This document shows, in pieces, positions 33,874 to 42,448 of a stretch of 64,000 nt of DNA. How positions within the stretch are numbered: position 1 is the first letter of the stretch; each line of letters opens with the position of its first letter. Below the pieces are notes generated by a model that saw only the letters and a program-made list of their open reading frames with translations, was not told where the DNA came from and made no database searches. Source of the stretch: Mesorhizobium sp. M1C.F.Ca.ET.210.01.1.1 (GTDB lineage Bacteria > Pseudomonadota > Alphaproteobacteria > Rhizobiales > Rhizobiaceae); NCBI RefSeq assembly GCF_004791585.1, contig NZ_SRUU01000026.1, positions 1 through 64,000 of the forward strand, written 5' to 3'. A program made the translations under genes and the position numbers.

Positions 33874-33946
33874 TACGACATCAAAACGGCGCGATTCGGG
33901 GCCATTTTCTCGCGCCGGATCAGCGACATCAATCAGACAGGTTTTC

Positions 33947-36418
33947 ATGAGCGACCAGACCGAGAGCGCCAATGGCGCGGAAGCCGAGTACGGCGCCGAT
34001 TCCATCAAGGTTTTGAAGGGGTTGGATGCTGTCCGCAAGCGGCCGGGCATGTATATCGGCGATACCGACGACGGCTCGGGCCTGCACCACATGGTCTATG
34101 AGGTGGTGGACAACGCCATCGACGAGGCCCTGGCCGGACATGCCGATCTCGTCTCTGTGACGCTCAACCCCGACGGTTCGGTGACCGTCATCGACAATGG
34201 CCGCGGCATTCCGACCGATATCCACCCCTCGGAGGGCGTTTCGGCGGCCGAAGTGATCATGACGCAGCTTCATGCCGGCGGCAAATTCGACCAGAACTCC
34301 TACAAGGTCTCCGGCGGCCTGCACGGTGTCGGCGTGTCGGTGGTCAACGCGCTTTCGGCATGGCTGAAGCTCAAGATCCGCCGCAACGGCGAAATCTTCG
34401 AGATGAGCTTCACCCACGGCAATGCCGACGCGCCTTTGAAGGTGACGGGCAGCTACGAGCAGGACAAGCGCCCGGGCACTTACGAGGGCCGCAGCGGCAG
34501 CGCGATCACCTTCTTCCCGTCGGCCGAGACCTTCACCATGGTCGAGTTCGACTACAACACGCTGGAGCACCGGCTGCGCGAGCTTGCCTTCCTCAATTCC
34601 GGCGTGCGCATCGTGCTGACCGACGCCCGCCATGCCGACCTGGTGCGGCACGAGCTGCACTATGACGGCGGCCTCGAGGAGTTCGTCAAATATCTCGACC
34701 GGGTCAAGAAGCCGCTGATCGAGAAGCCGATCGCGATCCGCGCCGAGCGCGACGGCATCACCGTCGAAGTGGCGATGTGGTGGAACGACAGCTACCACGA
34801 GAATGTGCTGGCATTCACCAACAACATCCCGCAGCGCGACGGCGGCACGCATCTGGCCGGCTTCCGCGCCGCGCTGACGCGGCAGATCACCGGCTATGGC
34901 GAGTCCTCCGGCCAGACCAAGAAGGAAAAGGTTTCACTGACCGGCGACGACTGCCGCGAAGGCCTGACCGCGGTTCTGTCGGTCAAGGTCCCGGATCCGA
35001 AATTCTCCTCGCAGACCAAGGACAAGCTGGTCTCGTCGGAAGTGCGGCCGGTGGTGGAAAGCCTGGTCAACGAGGCGCTGGGCACCTGGCTGGAAGAGCA
35101 TCCGAGCGAAGGCAAGGTGGTGGTCGAGAAGGTGATCCAGGCGGCGGCGGCGCGCGAAGCCGCGCGCAAGGCGCGCGACATCACCCGCAAGAGCACGCTC
35201 GGCGTCACCTCGCTGCCCGGCAAGCTTGCCGATTGCCAGGAGCGCGATCCGGCAAAGTCGGAAATCTTCATCGTCGAGGGTGACTCGGCCGGCGGCTCGG
35301 CCAAGGGCGGGCGCTCGCGCCAGAACCAGGCCATCCTGCCGCTGCGCGGCAAGATCCTGAACGTCGAGCGGGCGCGCTTCGACCGCATGCTTTCTTCCGA
35401 CATGATCGGCACGCTGATCACCGCGCTCGGCACCTCGATCGGCAAGGACGAGTTCAACGCCGACAAGCTGCGCTACCACAAGATCATCCTGATGACGGAC
35501 GCCGACGTCGACGGCGCCCATATCCGCACGCTGCTGCTCACTTTCTTCTTCCGGCAGATGCCGGAGCTGATCGAGCGCGGCCATCTCTACATCGCCCAGC
35601 CGCCGCTCTACAAAGTGACGCGGGGCAAGAGTTCGCAATACCTCAAGGACGAAAGCGCCTATGAGGAATATCTGATCGAGTCGGGGCTGGAAGAGACGTC
35701 GCTGACGCTCGGCTCGGGCGAGGTGCGCACCGGTCAGGACCTGCGCAGCGCCGTCGACGACGCGCTGGCGGTGCGGCACCTGATCAACGGGCTGCACACG
35801 CGCTACAACCGCAGCGTCGTCGAGCAGGCGGCAATCGCCGGCGCGCTCAACGCCGACGTGCTTGCCGACCTCGGCCGCGCCACGGCGATGGCCGAGCGGG
35901 TCGCCAGGCGCCTCGACATGATCGCCGAGGAGACGGAGCGCGGCTGGACCGGGCGGCTGTCGACCTCCAATGACGGTTCCGGCGGCTATGTGTTCGAGCG
36001 CACGGTGCGCGGCGTCAAGGACGCGGTTCAGCTCGATGCCGGGCTGATCAACTCGGCCGATGCGCGCCAGCTCGACCGCTACGCGCCGCGCCTGGCGGAA
36101 GTCTATGGCGAGCAGCCGACGCTGCGCCGCAAGGAGACTTCGGAGCTTCTTTCGGGACCGCTGGCGCTGCTCAACGCGGTGTTCGCCGCCGGTCGCAAGG
36201 GGCTTACCATGCAGCGCTACAAGGGCCTTGGCGAAATGAACGCCGAGCAGCTCTGGGAAACCACGCTGGACCCGAATGTGCGCTCGCTGCTGCAGGTCAA
36301 GGTGAATGATGCCACCGACGCCGACTCGCTATTCTCGCGGCTGATGGGCGACGAGGTGGAGCCGCGGCGCGAGTTCATCCAGGACAACGCGCTGTCGGTG
36401 GCCAATCTGGACATTTGA
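33947..36418 (+). CDS. gyrB: DNA gyrase subunit B
   Basis: 823 residues from the ATG at 33947. The GHKL ATPase motifs are EVVDNAIDEALAG, DNGRGIPTDIH and GGLHGVGVSVVNALS. The toprim part has EGDSAGGSAKGGR, PLRGKILNVE and MTDADVDGAHIRTLLLTFFFR. The C-terminus has QRYKGLGEMNAEQLWETT, typical of GyrB rather than ParE in its context and length. With GyrA it introduces negative supercoils using ATP. A terminator follows at 36443. It is a single gene here, not next to dnaA or recF. Confidence 0.97.
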   Translation: MSDQTESANGAEAEYGADSIKVLKGLDAVRKRPGMYIGDTDDGSGLHHMVYEVVDNAIDEALAGHADLVSVTLNPDGSVTVIDNGRGIPTDIHPSEGVSAAEVIMTQLHAGGKFDQNSYKVSGGLHGVGVSVVNALSAWLKLKIRRNGEIFEMSFTHGNADAPLKVTGSYEQDKRPGTYEGRSGSAITFFPSAETFTMVEFDYNTLEHRLRELAFLNSGVRIVLTDARHADLVRHELHYDGGLEEFVKYLDRVKKPLIEKPIAIRAERDGITVEVAMWWNDSYHENVLAFTNNIPQRDGGTHLAGFRAALTRQITGYGESSGQTKKEKVSLTGDDCREGLTAVLSVKVPDPKFSSQTKDKLVSSEVRPVVESLVNEALGTWLEEHPSEGKVVVEKVIQAAAAREAARKARDITRKSTLGVTSLPGKLADCQERDPAKSEIFIVEGDSAGGSAKGGRSRQNQAILPLRGKILNVERARFDRMLSSDMIGTLITALGTSIGKDEFNADKLRYHKIILMTDADVDGAHIRTLLLTFFFRQMPELIERGHLYIAQPPLYKVTRGKSSQYLKDESAYEEYLIESGLEETSLTLGSGEVRTGQDLRSAVDDALAVRHLINGLHTRYNRSVVEQAAIAGALNADVLADLGRATAMAERVARRLDMIAEETERGWTGRLSTSNDGSGGYVFERTVRGVKDAVQLDAGLINSADARQLDRYAPRLAEVYGEQPTLRRKETSELLSGPLALLNAVFAAGRKGLTMQRYKGLGEMNAEQLWETTLDPNVRSLLQVKVNDATDADSLFSRLMGDEVEPRREFIQDNALSVANLDI

Positions 36419-36442
36419 GCAGGCCGACAGCCTTCTGCAACG

Positions 36443-36470
36443 AAAAAGCCCGGCGGACGCCGGGCTTTTT
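36443..36470. terminator. Rho-independent terminator between gyrB and pntB
   Basis: AAAAAGCCCGGC (36443-36454), loop GGAC, GCCGGGCTTTTT (36459-36470), followed by TT. Flanking A and T runs allow it to act for gyrB and for the convergent pntB gene ending at 36491. Confidence 0.92.
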
Positions 36471-36490
36471 TTGCGGAAGGCTGCGGCCAA

Positions 36491-37888
36491 TCAGTGATCC
36501 ATGGCCTTGACGATTTCCTCGGTCATCTTCTTGGCGTCGCCGAGCAGCATCATGGTGCCGTCCTTGTAGAACAGCGTGTTGTCGATGCCGGCATAGCCGG
36601 AGCCGAGCGAGCGCTTGACGAACAGGCAGGTGCGGGCCTTGTCGACGTCGAGGATAGGCATGCCGTAGATCGGCGAGGACTTGTCGTCGCGCGCGGACGG
36701 GTTGGTGACGTCGTTGGCGCCGATGACATAGGCGACGTCGGCCTGCGCGAACTCGGAGTTAATGTCCTCCAGCTCGAACACCTCGTCATAGGGCACGTTG
36801 GCTTCGGCGAGCAGCACGTTCATGTGGCCGGGCATGCGGCCGGCGACCGGGTGAATGGCGTACTTCACCTCGACGCCGTTGGCCTTGAGCTTGTCGGCCA
36901 TTTCGCGCAGCGCGTGCTGGGCCTGGGCGACCGCCATGCCGTAGCCCGGCACGATGATAACCTTCTGGGCGTTCATCATCAGATAGGCCGCGTCGTCAGC
37001 CGAGCCCTGCTTGACGGTGCGCTCGATGCCGTCGTCGGCAGCCGCCGCCGTCTCGCCGCCGAAGCCGCCAAGGATGACCGAGATGAAGCTCCGGTTCATG
37101 CCCTTGCACATGATGTAGGACAGGATCGCACCGGACGAGCCGACCAGCGCGCCGGTGATGATCAGCGCCAGGTTGCCGAGCGTGAAGCCAAGCGCCGCGG
37201 CAGCCCAACCCGAGTAGGAATTCAGCATCGACACCACGACCGGCATGTCGGCGCCGCCGATCGGAATGATGAGCAGCACGCCGAGCACCAGCGAGGCGGC
37301 GACGATCAGCCAGAAGACCAGCTTGGACTCGGTGTTGACCAGAAGCACAATCAGCACGAACAGCGCCACACCGAGCGCGATGTTGATGACGTGGCGGCCG
37401 CCGATCATGATCGGCTTGCCGGACATGCGGCCATCGAGCTTCAGGAAGGCAATGACCGAGCCGGTGAAGGTGATGGCGCCGATGGCGACGCCAAGGCTCA
37501 TCTCGACAAGCGCCTGGGCGTGGATGTCGCCGGCCGTGCCGATGCCAAAACTTTCCGGCGCGTAGATGGCGGCGGCCGCCACCATGACGGCGGCAAAGCC
37601 CACCAGTGAGTGGAAGGCGGCGACCAGCTGCGGCATCGAGGTCATGGCGATGCGGCGCGCCACGTAGGCGCCGACGCCGCCGCCAATGGCGAGGCCAACC
37701 ACGATCAGGCCGAAGCGGCCGGCCGAGGGCAGAGCCAGCGCCAGCGTGGTGGCGATGGCAATGCCCATGCCGATCATGCCGTAGAGATTGCCCCGGCGGC
37801 TGGTTGTCGGGTGCGACAGGCCGCGCAGCGCCAGGATGAACAGGATGCCGGATACCAGATAGAGGAAGGAAGCGAGATTGACGGTCAC
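36491..37888 (-). CDS. pntB: NAD(P) transhydrogenase subunit beta
   Basis: 465 residues from the GTG at 37888 (MTVNLASFLYLVSG), with AAGGAC upstream. A longer frame to 38026 has no family support. About nine membrane segments form the domain II part; the C-terminal 180 residues are the NADP(H)-binding domain III (VIIVPGYGMAVAQAQHAL, IHPVAGRMPGHMNVLLAEA, VIGANDVTNP). With the alpha subunits it uses the proton gradient to make NADPH. The start is one base from the stop of pntAB. Confidence 0.95.
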   Translation of the reverse strand: MTVNLASFLYLVSGILFILALRGLSHPTTSRRGNLYGMIGMGIAIATTLALALPSAGRFGLIVVGLAIGGGVGAYVARRIAMTSMPQLVAAFHSLVGFAAVMVAAAAIYAPESFGIGTAGDIHAQALVEMSLGVAIGAITFTGSVIAFLKLDGRMSGKPIMIGGRHVINIALGVALFVLIVLLVNTESKLVFWLIVAASLVLGVLLIIPIGGADMPVVVSMLNSYSGWAAAALGFTLGNLALIITGALVGSSGAILSYIMCKGMNRSFISVILGGFGGETAAAADDGIERTVKQGSADDAAYLMMNAQKVIIVPGYGMAVAQAQHALREMADKLKANGVEVKYAIHPVAGRMPGHMNVLLAEANVPYDEVFELEDINSEFAQADVAYVIGANDVTNPSARDDKSSPIYGMPILDVDKARTCLFVKRSLGSGYAGIDNTLFYKDGTMMLLGDAKKMTEEIVKAMDH

Positions 37889-37889
37889 G

Positions 37890-38312
37890 TCACTTGTCCT
37901 TCTTCTTGTACATGGCGAGCATGCGCTGGGTAACGAGGAAGCCGCCGAAGATGTTGACCGAGACCAGCACCAGGGCGACGAAGCCGAAACCCGCGGCAAG
38001 GCCGGAGGCCGCGATACCGACGGCAAGCAGCGCGCCGACGACGATGACCGAGGAGATGGCGTTGGTGACGGCCATCAGCGGCGTGTGCAGCGCCGGCGTC
38101 ACCGACCAGACGACATAATAGCCGACGAAGATCGCCAGCACGAAAATGGCGAAGCGGAAGACGAAGGGATCGATGGCGCCGCCCGACAGCGCATGCGCCG
38201 CGTTGCCGGCAGCCTCGACGCCGGCGGGCGCATTGGCCAGGTCCTGCACCGCCAAGCGGACGGCGGCGGTCGCCTGATCGAGCTGGTCGAGGGCTTTCTG
38301 CAGCTGTTCCAT
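37890..38312 (-). CDS. pntAB: NAD(P) transhydrogenase subunit alpha 2 (membrane part)
   Basis: 140 residues from the ATG at 38312; a GTG one codon earlier is possible. Four membrane segments are visible, with VWSVTPALHTPLMAVTNAISS and VNIFGGFLVTQRMLAMYKKKD in conserved order. It is the C-terminal membrane domain of the alpha chain, made as a separate protein as in Rhodospirillum and other alphaproteobacteria. The gene overlaps the stop of pntA (TGATG), so translation is coupled. Confidence 0.94.
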   Translation of the reverse strand: MEQLQKALDQLDQATAAVRLAVQDLANAPAGVEAAGNAAHALSGGAIDPFVFRFAIFVLAIFVGYYVVWSVTPALHTPLMAVTNAISSVIVVGALLAVGIAASGLAAGFGFVALVLVSVNIFGGFLVTQRMLAMYKKKDK

Positions 38313-39592
38313 CACGCGGTCCCTTTCGACTTAGACGAGGGCGACTTGGCTGCGACAGGTTTCTTCGCCGCGGTCTTCTTCACAGCGGGCTTGGCCGAGG
38401 CGTCGGCGACCATGGTCGTGGCCGGTATCGCGGCGGGTTCGGTGCGCGGCGCCTCGACGGCCTTGGCGAAGGCCGGATGCACCACCTTGCCGCCATCGGT
38501 CAGCATCGTCGCCTTGACCAGCTCGTCGTCGCGTTTGATCGCAAGCTCCTTCGCCGCCTTGTCGACCATCGTCTCGAGGAAGGCGTAAAGGTTCTTGGCA
38601 TAGAGCAGAGAGGCGGATGCGGCGACGCGGCCCGACACGTTGAGATGGCCGACGATCTTGACGCCGTTTTCCGTCGTCACGACCTTGCCGGGTACCGCTC
38701 CCTCGACATTGCCGCCACGCTCGACCGCGAGGTCGACAATCACCGAGCCCGGCTTCATCGAGGCGACCATGGCGGCAGAGACCAGCTTCGGCGCCGGACG
38801 TCCAGGGATCAGCGCCGTGGTGATGACGATGTCCTGCTTGGCGATGTGCTCGGCGGTCAGCGCCGCCTGCTTGGCCTGGTATTCCTTCGACATCTCCTTG
38901 GCATAGCCGCCGGCGGTCTCGGCCGCCTTGAACTCCTCGTCCTCGACGGCAAGGAATTTGGCGCCGAGCGACTGCACCTGCTCCTTCACGGCAGGGCGCA
39001 CGTCGGTGGCGGTGACGACGGCGCCGAGACGGCGCGCGGTGGCGATGGCCTGCAGGCCGGCGACGCCGACGCCCATGATGAAGGTCTTGGCCGCCGGCAC
39101 CGTGCCCGCCGCCGTCATCATCATCGGCAGCGCGCGGTCATACTCGGCGGCCGCATCGATCACCGCCTGGTAGCCAGCAAGATTGGCCTGCGAGGACAGC
39201 ACGTCCATCACCTGCGCGCGGGTGATGCGCGGCATGAATTCCATGGAGAAAGCGGTAATCCCGGCCTTGGCCATCGCGGAGAGTGCCGCATCGTTGCCGT
39301 AGGGATCCATGATTGCGATCACAGCCGCGCCCGACTTGTAGCCCTTGAGCTCCGCATCGGTCGGTCGGCGCACCTTCAGCACCACGTCGGCCTTCGACGC
39401 GTCGGCTGCCTTGCCGATCGCGGCACCCGCCTTGGCGAACTCCTCGTCGGGGATGCGCGAGCCGAGGCCGGCGCCCTTCTCGACGATCACCTCGAAGCCC
39501 AGGCCCGCAAGCCGTTTCACCGTCTCAGGCGAAGCCGCGACGCGCGGCTCGTTCGCATCAAGCTCACGAGGGATGAATACCGTCTGCCCCAC
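38312..39592 (-). CDS. pntA: NAD(P) transhydrogenase subunit alpha 1, with Lys/Ala-rich tail
   Basis: 426 residues from a GTG at 39592. The alanine-dehydrogenase-like domain I has FIPRELDANEPRVAASPETV at the start and the NAD site MGVGVAGLQAIATARRLGA near 175. GYAKEMSKEYQ and VDLAVERGGNVEGAVPG follow. The conserved part ends near residue 375. The remaining 45 residues form an unusual tail (KPAVKKTAAKKPVAAKSPSS) that looks like histone H1 or a bacterial Lys/Ala-rich protein. It is the first gene of the three-gene operon. Confidence 0.94.
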   Translation of the reverse strand: MGQTVFIPRELDANEPRVAASPETVKRLAGLGFEVIVEKGAGLGSRIPDEEFAKAGAAIGKAADASKADVVLKVRRPTDAELKGYKSGAAVIAIMDPYGNDAALSAMAKAGITAFSMEFMPRITRAQVMDVLSSQANLAGYQAVIDAAAEYDRALPMMMTAAGTVPAAKTFIMGVGVAGLQAIATARRLGAVVTATDVRPAVKEQVQSLGAKFLAVEDEEFKAAETAGGYAKEMSKEYQAKQAALTAEHIAKQDIVITTALIPGRPAPKLVSAAMVASMKPGSVIVDLAVERGGNVEGAVPGKVVTTENGVKIVGHLNVSGRVAASASLLYAKNLYAFLETMVDKAAKELAIKRDDELVKATMLTDGGKVVHPAFAKAVEAPRTEPAAIPATTMVADASAKPAVKKTAAKKPVAAKSPSSKSKGTA

Positions 39593-39678
39593 CGGATGAT
39601 CCTTTCGACTGGAACCTTGCTGCGCAAGGCGTCAGCCGGGATACCCGGCGGGACGTCGAACGCAATGGCTTGGAAAGT

Positions 39679-39903
39679 CTACCGCAGAATGAAATAGCCG
39701 ACGGCCATGATCACGATGAACAGGATGGTCGCCGAGAAGAAGCCGCCAGCGAAGAAACCGAAGGCCATGGCCAGGAGGATGGCGGCGCAGAAGAGGGAGC
39801 CATATTTGGCGAGCGAGAGGAAGGCCGCATAGGTGCGGTCATGCTCGGCATAGTCCATCTTCGCGCCCAGCTCGACAGGACCGGTCGGCGTGTGATCAGC
39901 CAT
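39679..39903 (-). CDS. aa3-type cytochrome c oxidase subunit IV
   Basis: 74 residues from the ATG at 39903, with AAGGGG upstream. The short N-terminus MADHTPTGPVELGAKMDYAEHDRTY is characteristic of the bacterial aa3 oxidase subunit IV family. Two hydrophobic segments follow (SLFCAAILLAMAFGFF, ATILFIVIMAVGYFI). It is a small accessory subunit of the terminal oxidase. The gene lies 86 bases upstream of pntA on the same strand. Confidence 0.9.
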   Translation of the reverse strand: MADHTPTGPVELGAKMDYAEHDRTYAAFLSLAKYGSLFCAAILLAMAFGFFAGGFFSATILFIVIMAVGYFILR

Positions 39904-40151
39904 TAGGAGTACCCCTTCGAAGATATCTTCGAGGCACATAGCGAAAAGCCGGACGGAGAGCAATGGCGCTATTGCCGCACGGCGCGCGACAACAGCCTCA
40001 AATGAAAGTTGAAGGCCGGCGGCCGTTGCAAACCATGGTGGGCGCCGCCGATCCCTTCAGGATGTCTGAACGTGCGACGATAATTTCGCGCTTTCCGGCG
40101 AAACGTGACGTGACTAGGCTTACCGGAACCAATGACTGGGCAATCACGCGC

Positions 40152-40967
40152 ATGATGTCGCCGACAGAAACGTTTGACTGGGACGGCACCGGCATCGCCT
40201 GGGGCTCGACCGGCTCCGGTCCTCCGATGGTGCTCGTCCATGGAACGCCATTTTCCTCGCATGTCTGGCATCGCGTTGCCCCCGAACTGGCGCGCGAGCA
40301 CACGCTCTATTTTTACGATCTTCCGGGGTATGGCCAGTCCGAGAAACGCGAGGGCCAGGATGTCTCGCTGGGCATCCAGAACAACGCATTGGCGGCGATG
40401 CTGGCGTTCTGGAAGCTCGATCGACCAAACATCATCGCCCACGACTTCGGCGGGGCCACCGCCTTGCGAGCGCATCTGATCGACGGCTGCGACTACGAAA
40501 GACTACTGTTGATCGATCCGGTGGCGGTGCGGCCGTGGGGCTCACCCTTTGTCCAGCATGTCAGACGGCATGAATTCGCCTTCGCCGGCGTGCCGGACTA
40601 CATCCAGGTAGCGATCCTGAGGGCCTATATTGCGGGCGCGGCAGCCAGATCCTTGTCGGACAACGAACTGCAGCCGTACATCGCACCATGGACCGGATCG
40701 AATGGCCAGCCAGCTTTCTATCGGCAGATCGCGCAAATGGATCAGCGTTTCACCGACGAGGTCGAACCGCACTATCGCGAATTCCGTTGCCCGGTAGCGT
40801 TGCTGTGGGGAGAAGAAGACCGCTGGATCTCGCCGCAGAGCGGCGAGAAGCTTGCGGCCATGCTGCCGGATTGCAGCCTGAGGCTGGTTCCGGGCTCCGG
40901 TCACCTCATGCAGGAGGATGCGCCCGAGGCGATTGTCGCTGCCGCGCTGCGCTTCTTCGCCAGTTGA
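40152..40967 (+). CDS. Alpha/beta-hydrolase
   Basis: 271 residues from the ATG at 40152 (MMSPTETFDWDG). Longer in-frame starts reach back to 39963 but add residues that look non-coding. The oxyanion motif is VLVHGTPFSSHVW near 29. The nucleophile elbow reads AHDFGGATAL, with Asp instead of Ser, as in haloalkane dehalogenases and epoxide hydrolases. The late acid and base appear in WGEEDRWISPQ and GSGHLMQEDAP. A hydrolase acting through an Asp ester is therefore likely. No ribosome site is evident, and the start is uncertain. Substrate unknown. Confidence 0.8.
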   Translation: MMSPTETFDWDGTGIAWGSTGSGPPMVLVHGTPFSSHVWHRVAPELAREHTLYFYDLPGYGQSEKREGQDVSLGIQNNALAAMLAFWKLDRPNIIAHDFGGATALRAHLIDGCDYERLLLIDPVAVRPWGSPFVQHVRRHEFAFAGVPDYIQVAILRAYIAGAAARSLSDNELQPYIAPWTGSNGQPAFYRQIAQMDQRFTDEVEPHYREFRCPVALLWGEEDRWISPQSGEKLAAMLPDCSLRLVPGSGHLMQEDAPEAIVAAALRFFAS

Positions 40968-40975
40968 GGGTTCTT

Positions 40976-41125
40976 TCAGCCGGCGAGGTTCGGAAACAGG
41001 CCGATCAGGCCAACCACGATCAGGTAGAGCGCCACGATGTAGTTGAGCAGGCGCGGTATCACCAGGATCAGTATGCCGGCGATCAGCGAGATCAGGGGCG
41101 TGAGCGCAAGCGCGTGAATGGTCAT
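40976..41125 (-). CDS. DUF3096 small membrane peptide
   Basis: 49 residues from the ATG at 41125 (MTIHALALTPLISLIAG), with AAGGG upstream; the preceding codon is also ATG. Two hydrophobic stretches separated by PRLLNY make up nearly the whole protein and match the DUF3096 family. Function unknown. The longer frame reaching 41248 is not supported. Confidence 0.8.
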   Translation of the reverse strand: MTIHALALTPLISLIAGILILVIPRLLNYIVALYLIVVGLIGLFPNLAG

Positions 41126-41268
41126 CATCGTATCCCTTCCCACGAACAACCCGACGTCAGCCGGCGAAAGGTTTGCTGGGCAGCACCGCAGCGTCGCTCG
41201 GCCCGCGACGCCGCTACTTACAACGGTGGAACCGCAGAAAAGGTCCATGTTGCGCGGAAGGGCCCCTT

Positions 41269-42030
41269 TCAGGCAGCGTCGCGCAAGTATTTCGCCGTCG
41301 GCACGATGGAGAGCGGCGTCAGCCGGTTGATGGCCGGATTGGCGAACATCATCCGTTGTTCCACCGGCGTCGACTTGAAGAACGGAAACCGTTCGAGTGT
41401 CTGGCGCAAGTTTTCGCCGCAGGGGATTTCAAACAAAGCGATCGGCGCCAGGACGCCCGGGAACACCTTGCCCTCCGTCCTCTGGATGGCACGGAAGATG
41501 CGGGCGTAATAAGCGGAATGCTCGACCTTGACCGGCGTGAGAACCGCGGTCTGGCCAAAGTAGCAGGAGGCCACCATGCCGAGCCGCAGCGTCAGGAAGG
41601 GCAGGACACCGGGGGCTGGCGCGCTGTCGGGATCGGTCGCGAAGCGGGTCCCGTCGATGAAGCTCTCTCCGCGGGCCAGCCGCTCGGCCAAGATTTCGGG
41701 ATAGGCGTCGACGGAGGGCGAATAAGGGTGCTCGCGGGAAATGTAGTGGAGCCGCAGCGTGCTGACCAAGTGGCCATCGAAATAGACGCCGAAGCGGTAG
41801 GAATTCGGCAAATTGTCCCAGCGATCCTCGAACATCCCGCTGGCGATCGGACCGCACATGCCGGAGCGCAGATAGGATTGATAGCGAAGACGGTAGATCG
41901 CCTCCAGATCCTCGCCCCCGGTTATGAGACGATAATCGACATGCTCCAGCAATTGCATGATCGAACGGTTCAGCGCCGACCCAGCGTTTGCGCCGGCGCC
42001 AGCCTGCGCATCGTTTCTCGCAGCATCCAT
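41269..42030 (-). CDS. FeeM-like N-acyltransferase (N-acyl amino acid synthase family)
   Basis: 253 residues from the ATG at 42030, where GAGGA lies seven bases upstream; the GTG at 42084 has no ribosome site. The order of motifs, ITGGEDLEAIYRLRYQSYLR, then NSYRFGVYFDGHLVSTLRLHYIS, FIDGTRFATDPD and VKVEHSAYYARIFRAIQRTEGKVFPG, is that of the autoinducer-synthase-like GNAT fold found in FeeM, which makes N-acyl tyrosines from acyl-ACP. It is not LuxI by motif. The product may be a signal or surface lipid. The promoter zone holds a notable palindrome at 42112. Confidence 0.7.
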   Translation of the reverse strand: MDAARNDAQAGAGANAGSALNRSIMQLLEHVDYRLITGGEDLEAIYRLRYQSYLRSGMCGPIASGMFEDRWDNLPNSYRFGVYFDGHLVSTLRLHYISREHPYSPSVDAYPEILAERLARGESFIDGTRFATDPDSAPAPGVLPFLTLRLGMVASCYFGQTAVLTPVKVEHSAYYARIFRAIQRTEGKVFPGVLAPIALFEIPCGENLRQTLERFPFFKSTPVEQRMMFANPAINRLTPLSIVPTAKYLRDAA

Positions 42031-42111
42031 CCTCAAGTCCTCGTATCCGCCTGTAAATAGGCTATTCGAGTTGAAATGGGACACAAGGCGAAAATTCGAT
42101 AACGCTGATTT

Positions 42112-42133
42112 ACCGTTCGTTAACCTTAACGGT
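42112..42133. promoter_or_regulatory. Nested palindrome upstream of the FeeM-like gene
   Basis: ACCGTT (42112-42117) and AACGGT (42128-42133) are inverted arms. Inside is the perfect CGTTAA-CC-TTAACG (42118-42131). It lies about 85 bases before the FeeM-like ATG. The TTAACC half resembles a CtrA half-site, but the spacing does not fit the full TTAA-N7-TTAA box. An operator role is inferred. Confidence 0.4.
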
Positions 42134-42448
42134 CAGGGAGATTCCTGCCGGCGAAGTTGCGCCTAAAGAACAGACCAAACATCCGGATCCAAGCATGCGG
42201 CTAATACGGGGAGAGCACTTAATACAGAAGCAATAAGCACTGCCGCGAACCTCTGCTACAAATTCCGCCCGTCTGTAAATATTCAGATTTGTTCAGTTTC
42301 CGATGAAAAATGCCTGCGCACTTTTCCTGGAATAATCCCAGACGGTATCAGGAAATTTGTTTTGAAGCTTCTGCTTGCTTCCAAACCGCCGCGCAACCAA
42401 AGCAACGCGCATTGTCGATCCCGGTCGGCGAAATTTGCCAAAATGCGG
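42134..42448. other. AT-richer intergenic region
   Basis: About 315 bases between the FeeM-like gene (start) and the stop of the GGDEF-EAL gene, with visibly lower GC than the neighbourhood. Near 42316-42356 pieces related to the RIME-like repeat (CACTTTTCCTGGAAT, AAATTTGTTTT) occur in a degraded form. I see no gene or clear terminator in it. Confidence 0.4.

Noticed and set aside
42118..42131. Full CtrA site at the FeeM-like promoter
   Set aside because: CGTTAACCTTAACG has two TTAA elements but only two bases between them, not seven; only half-site similarity remains.
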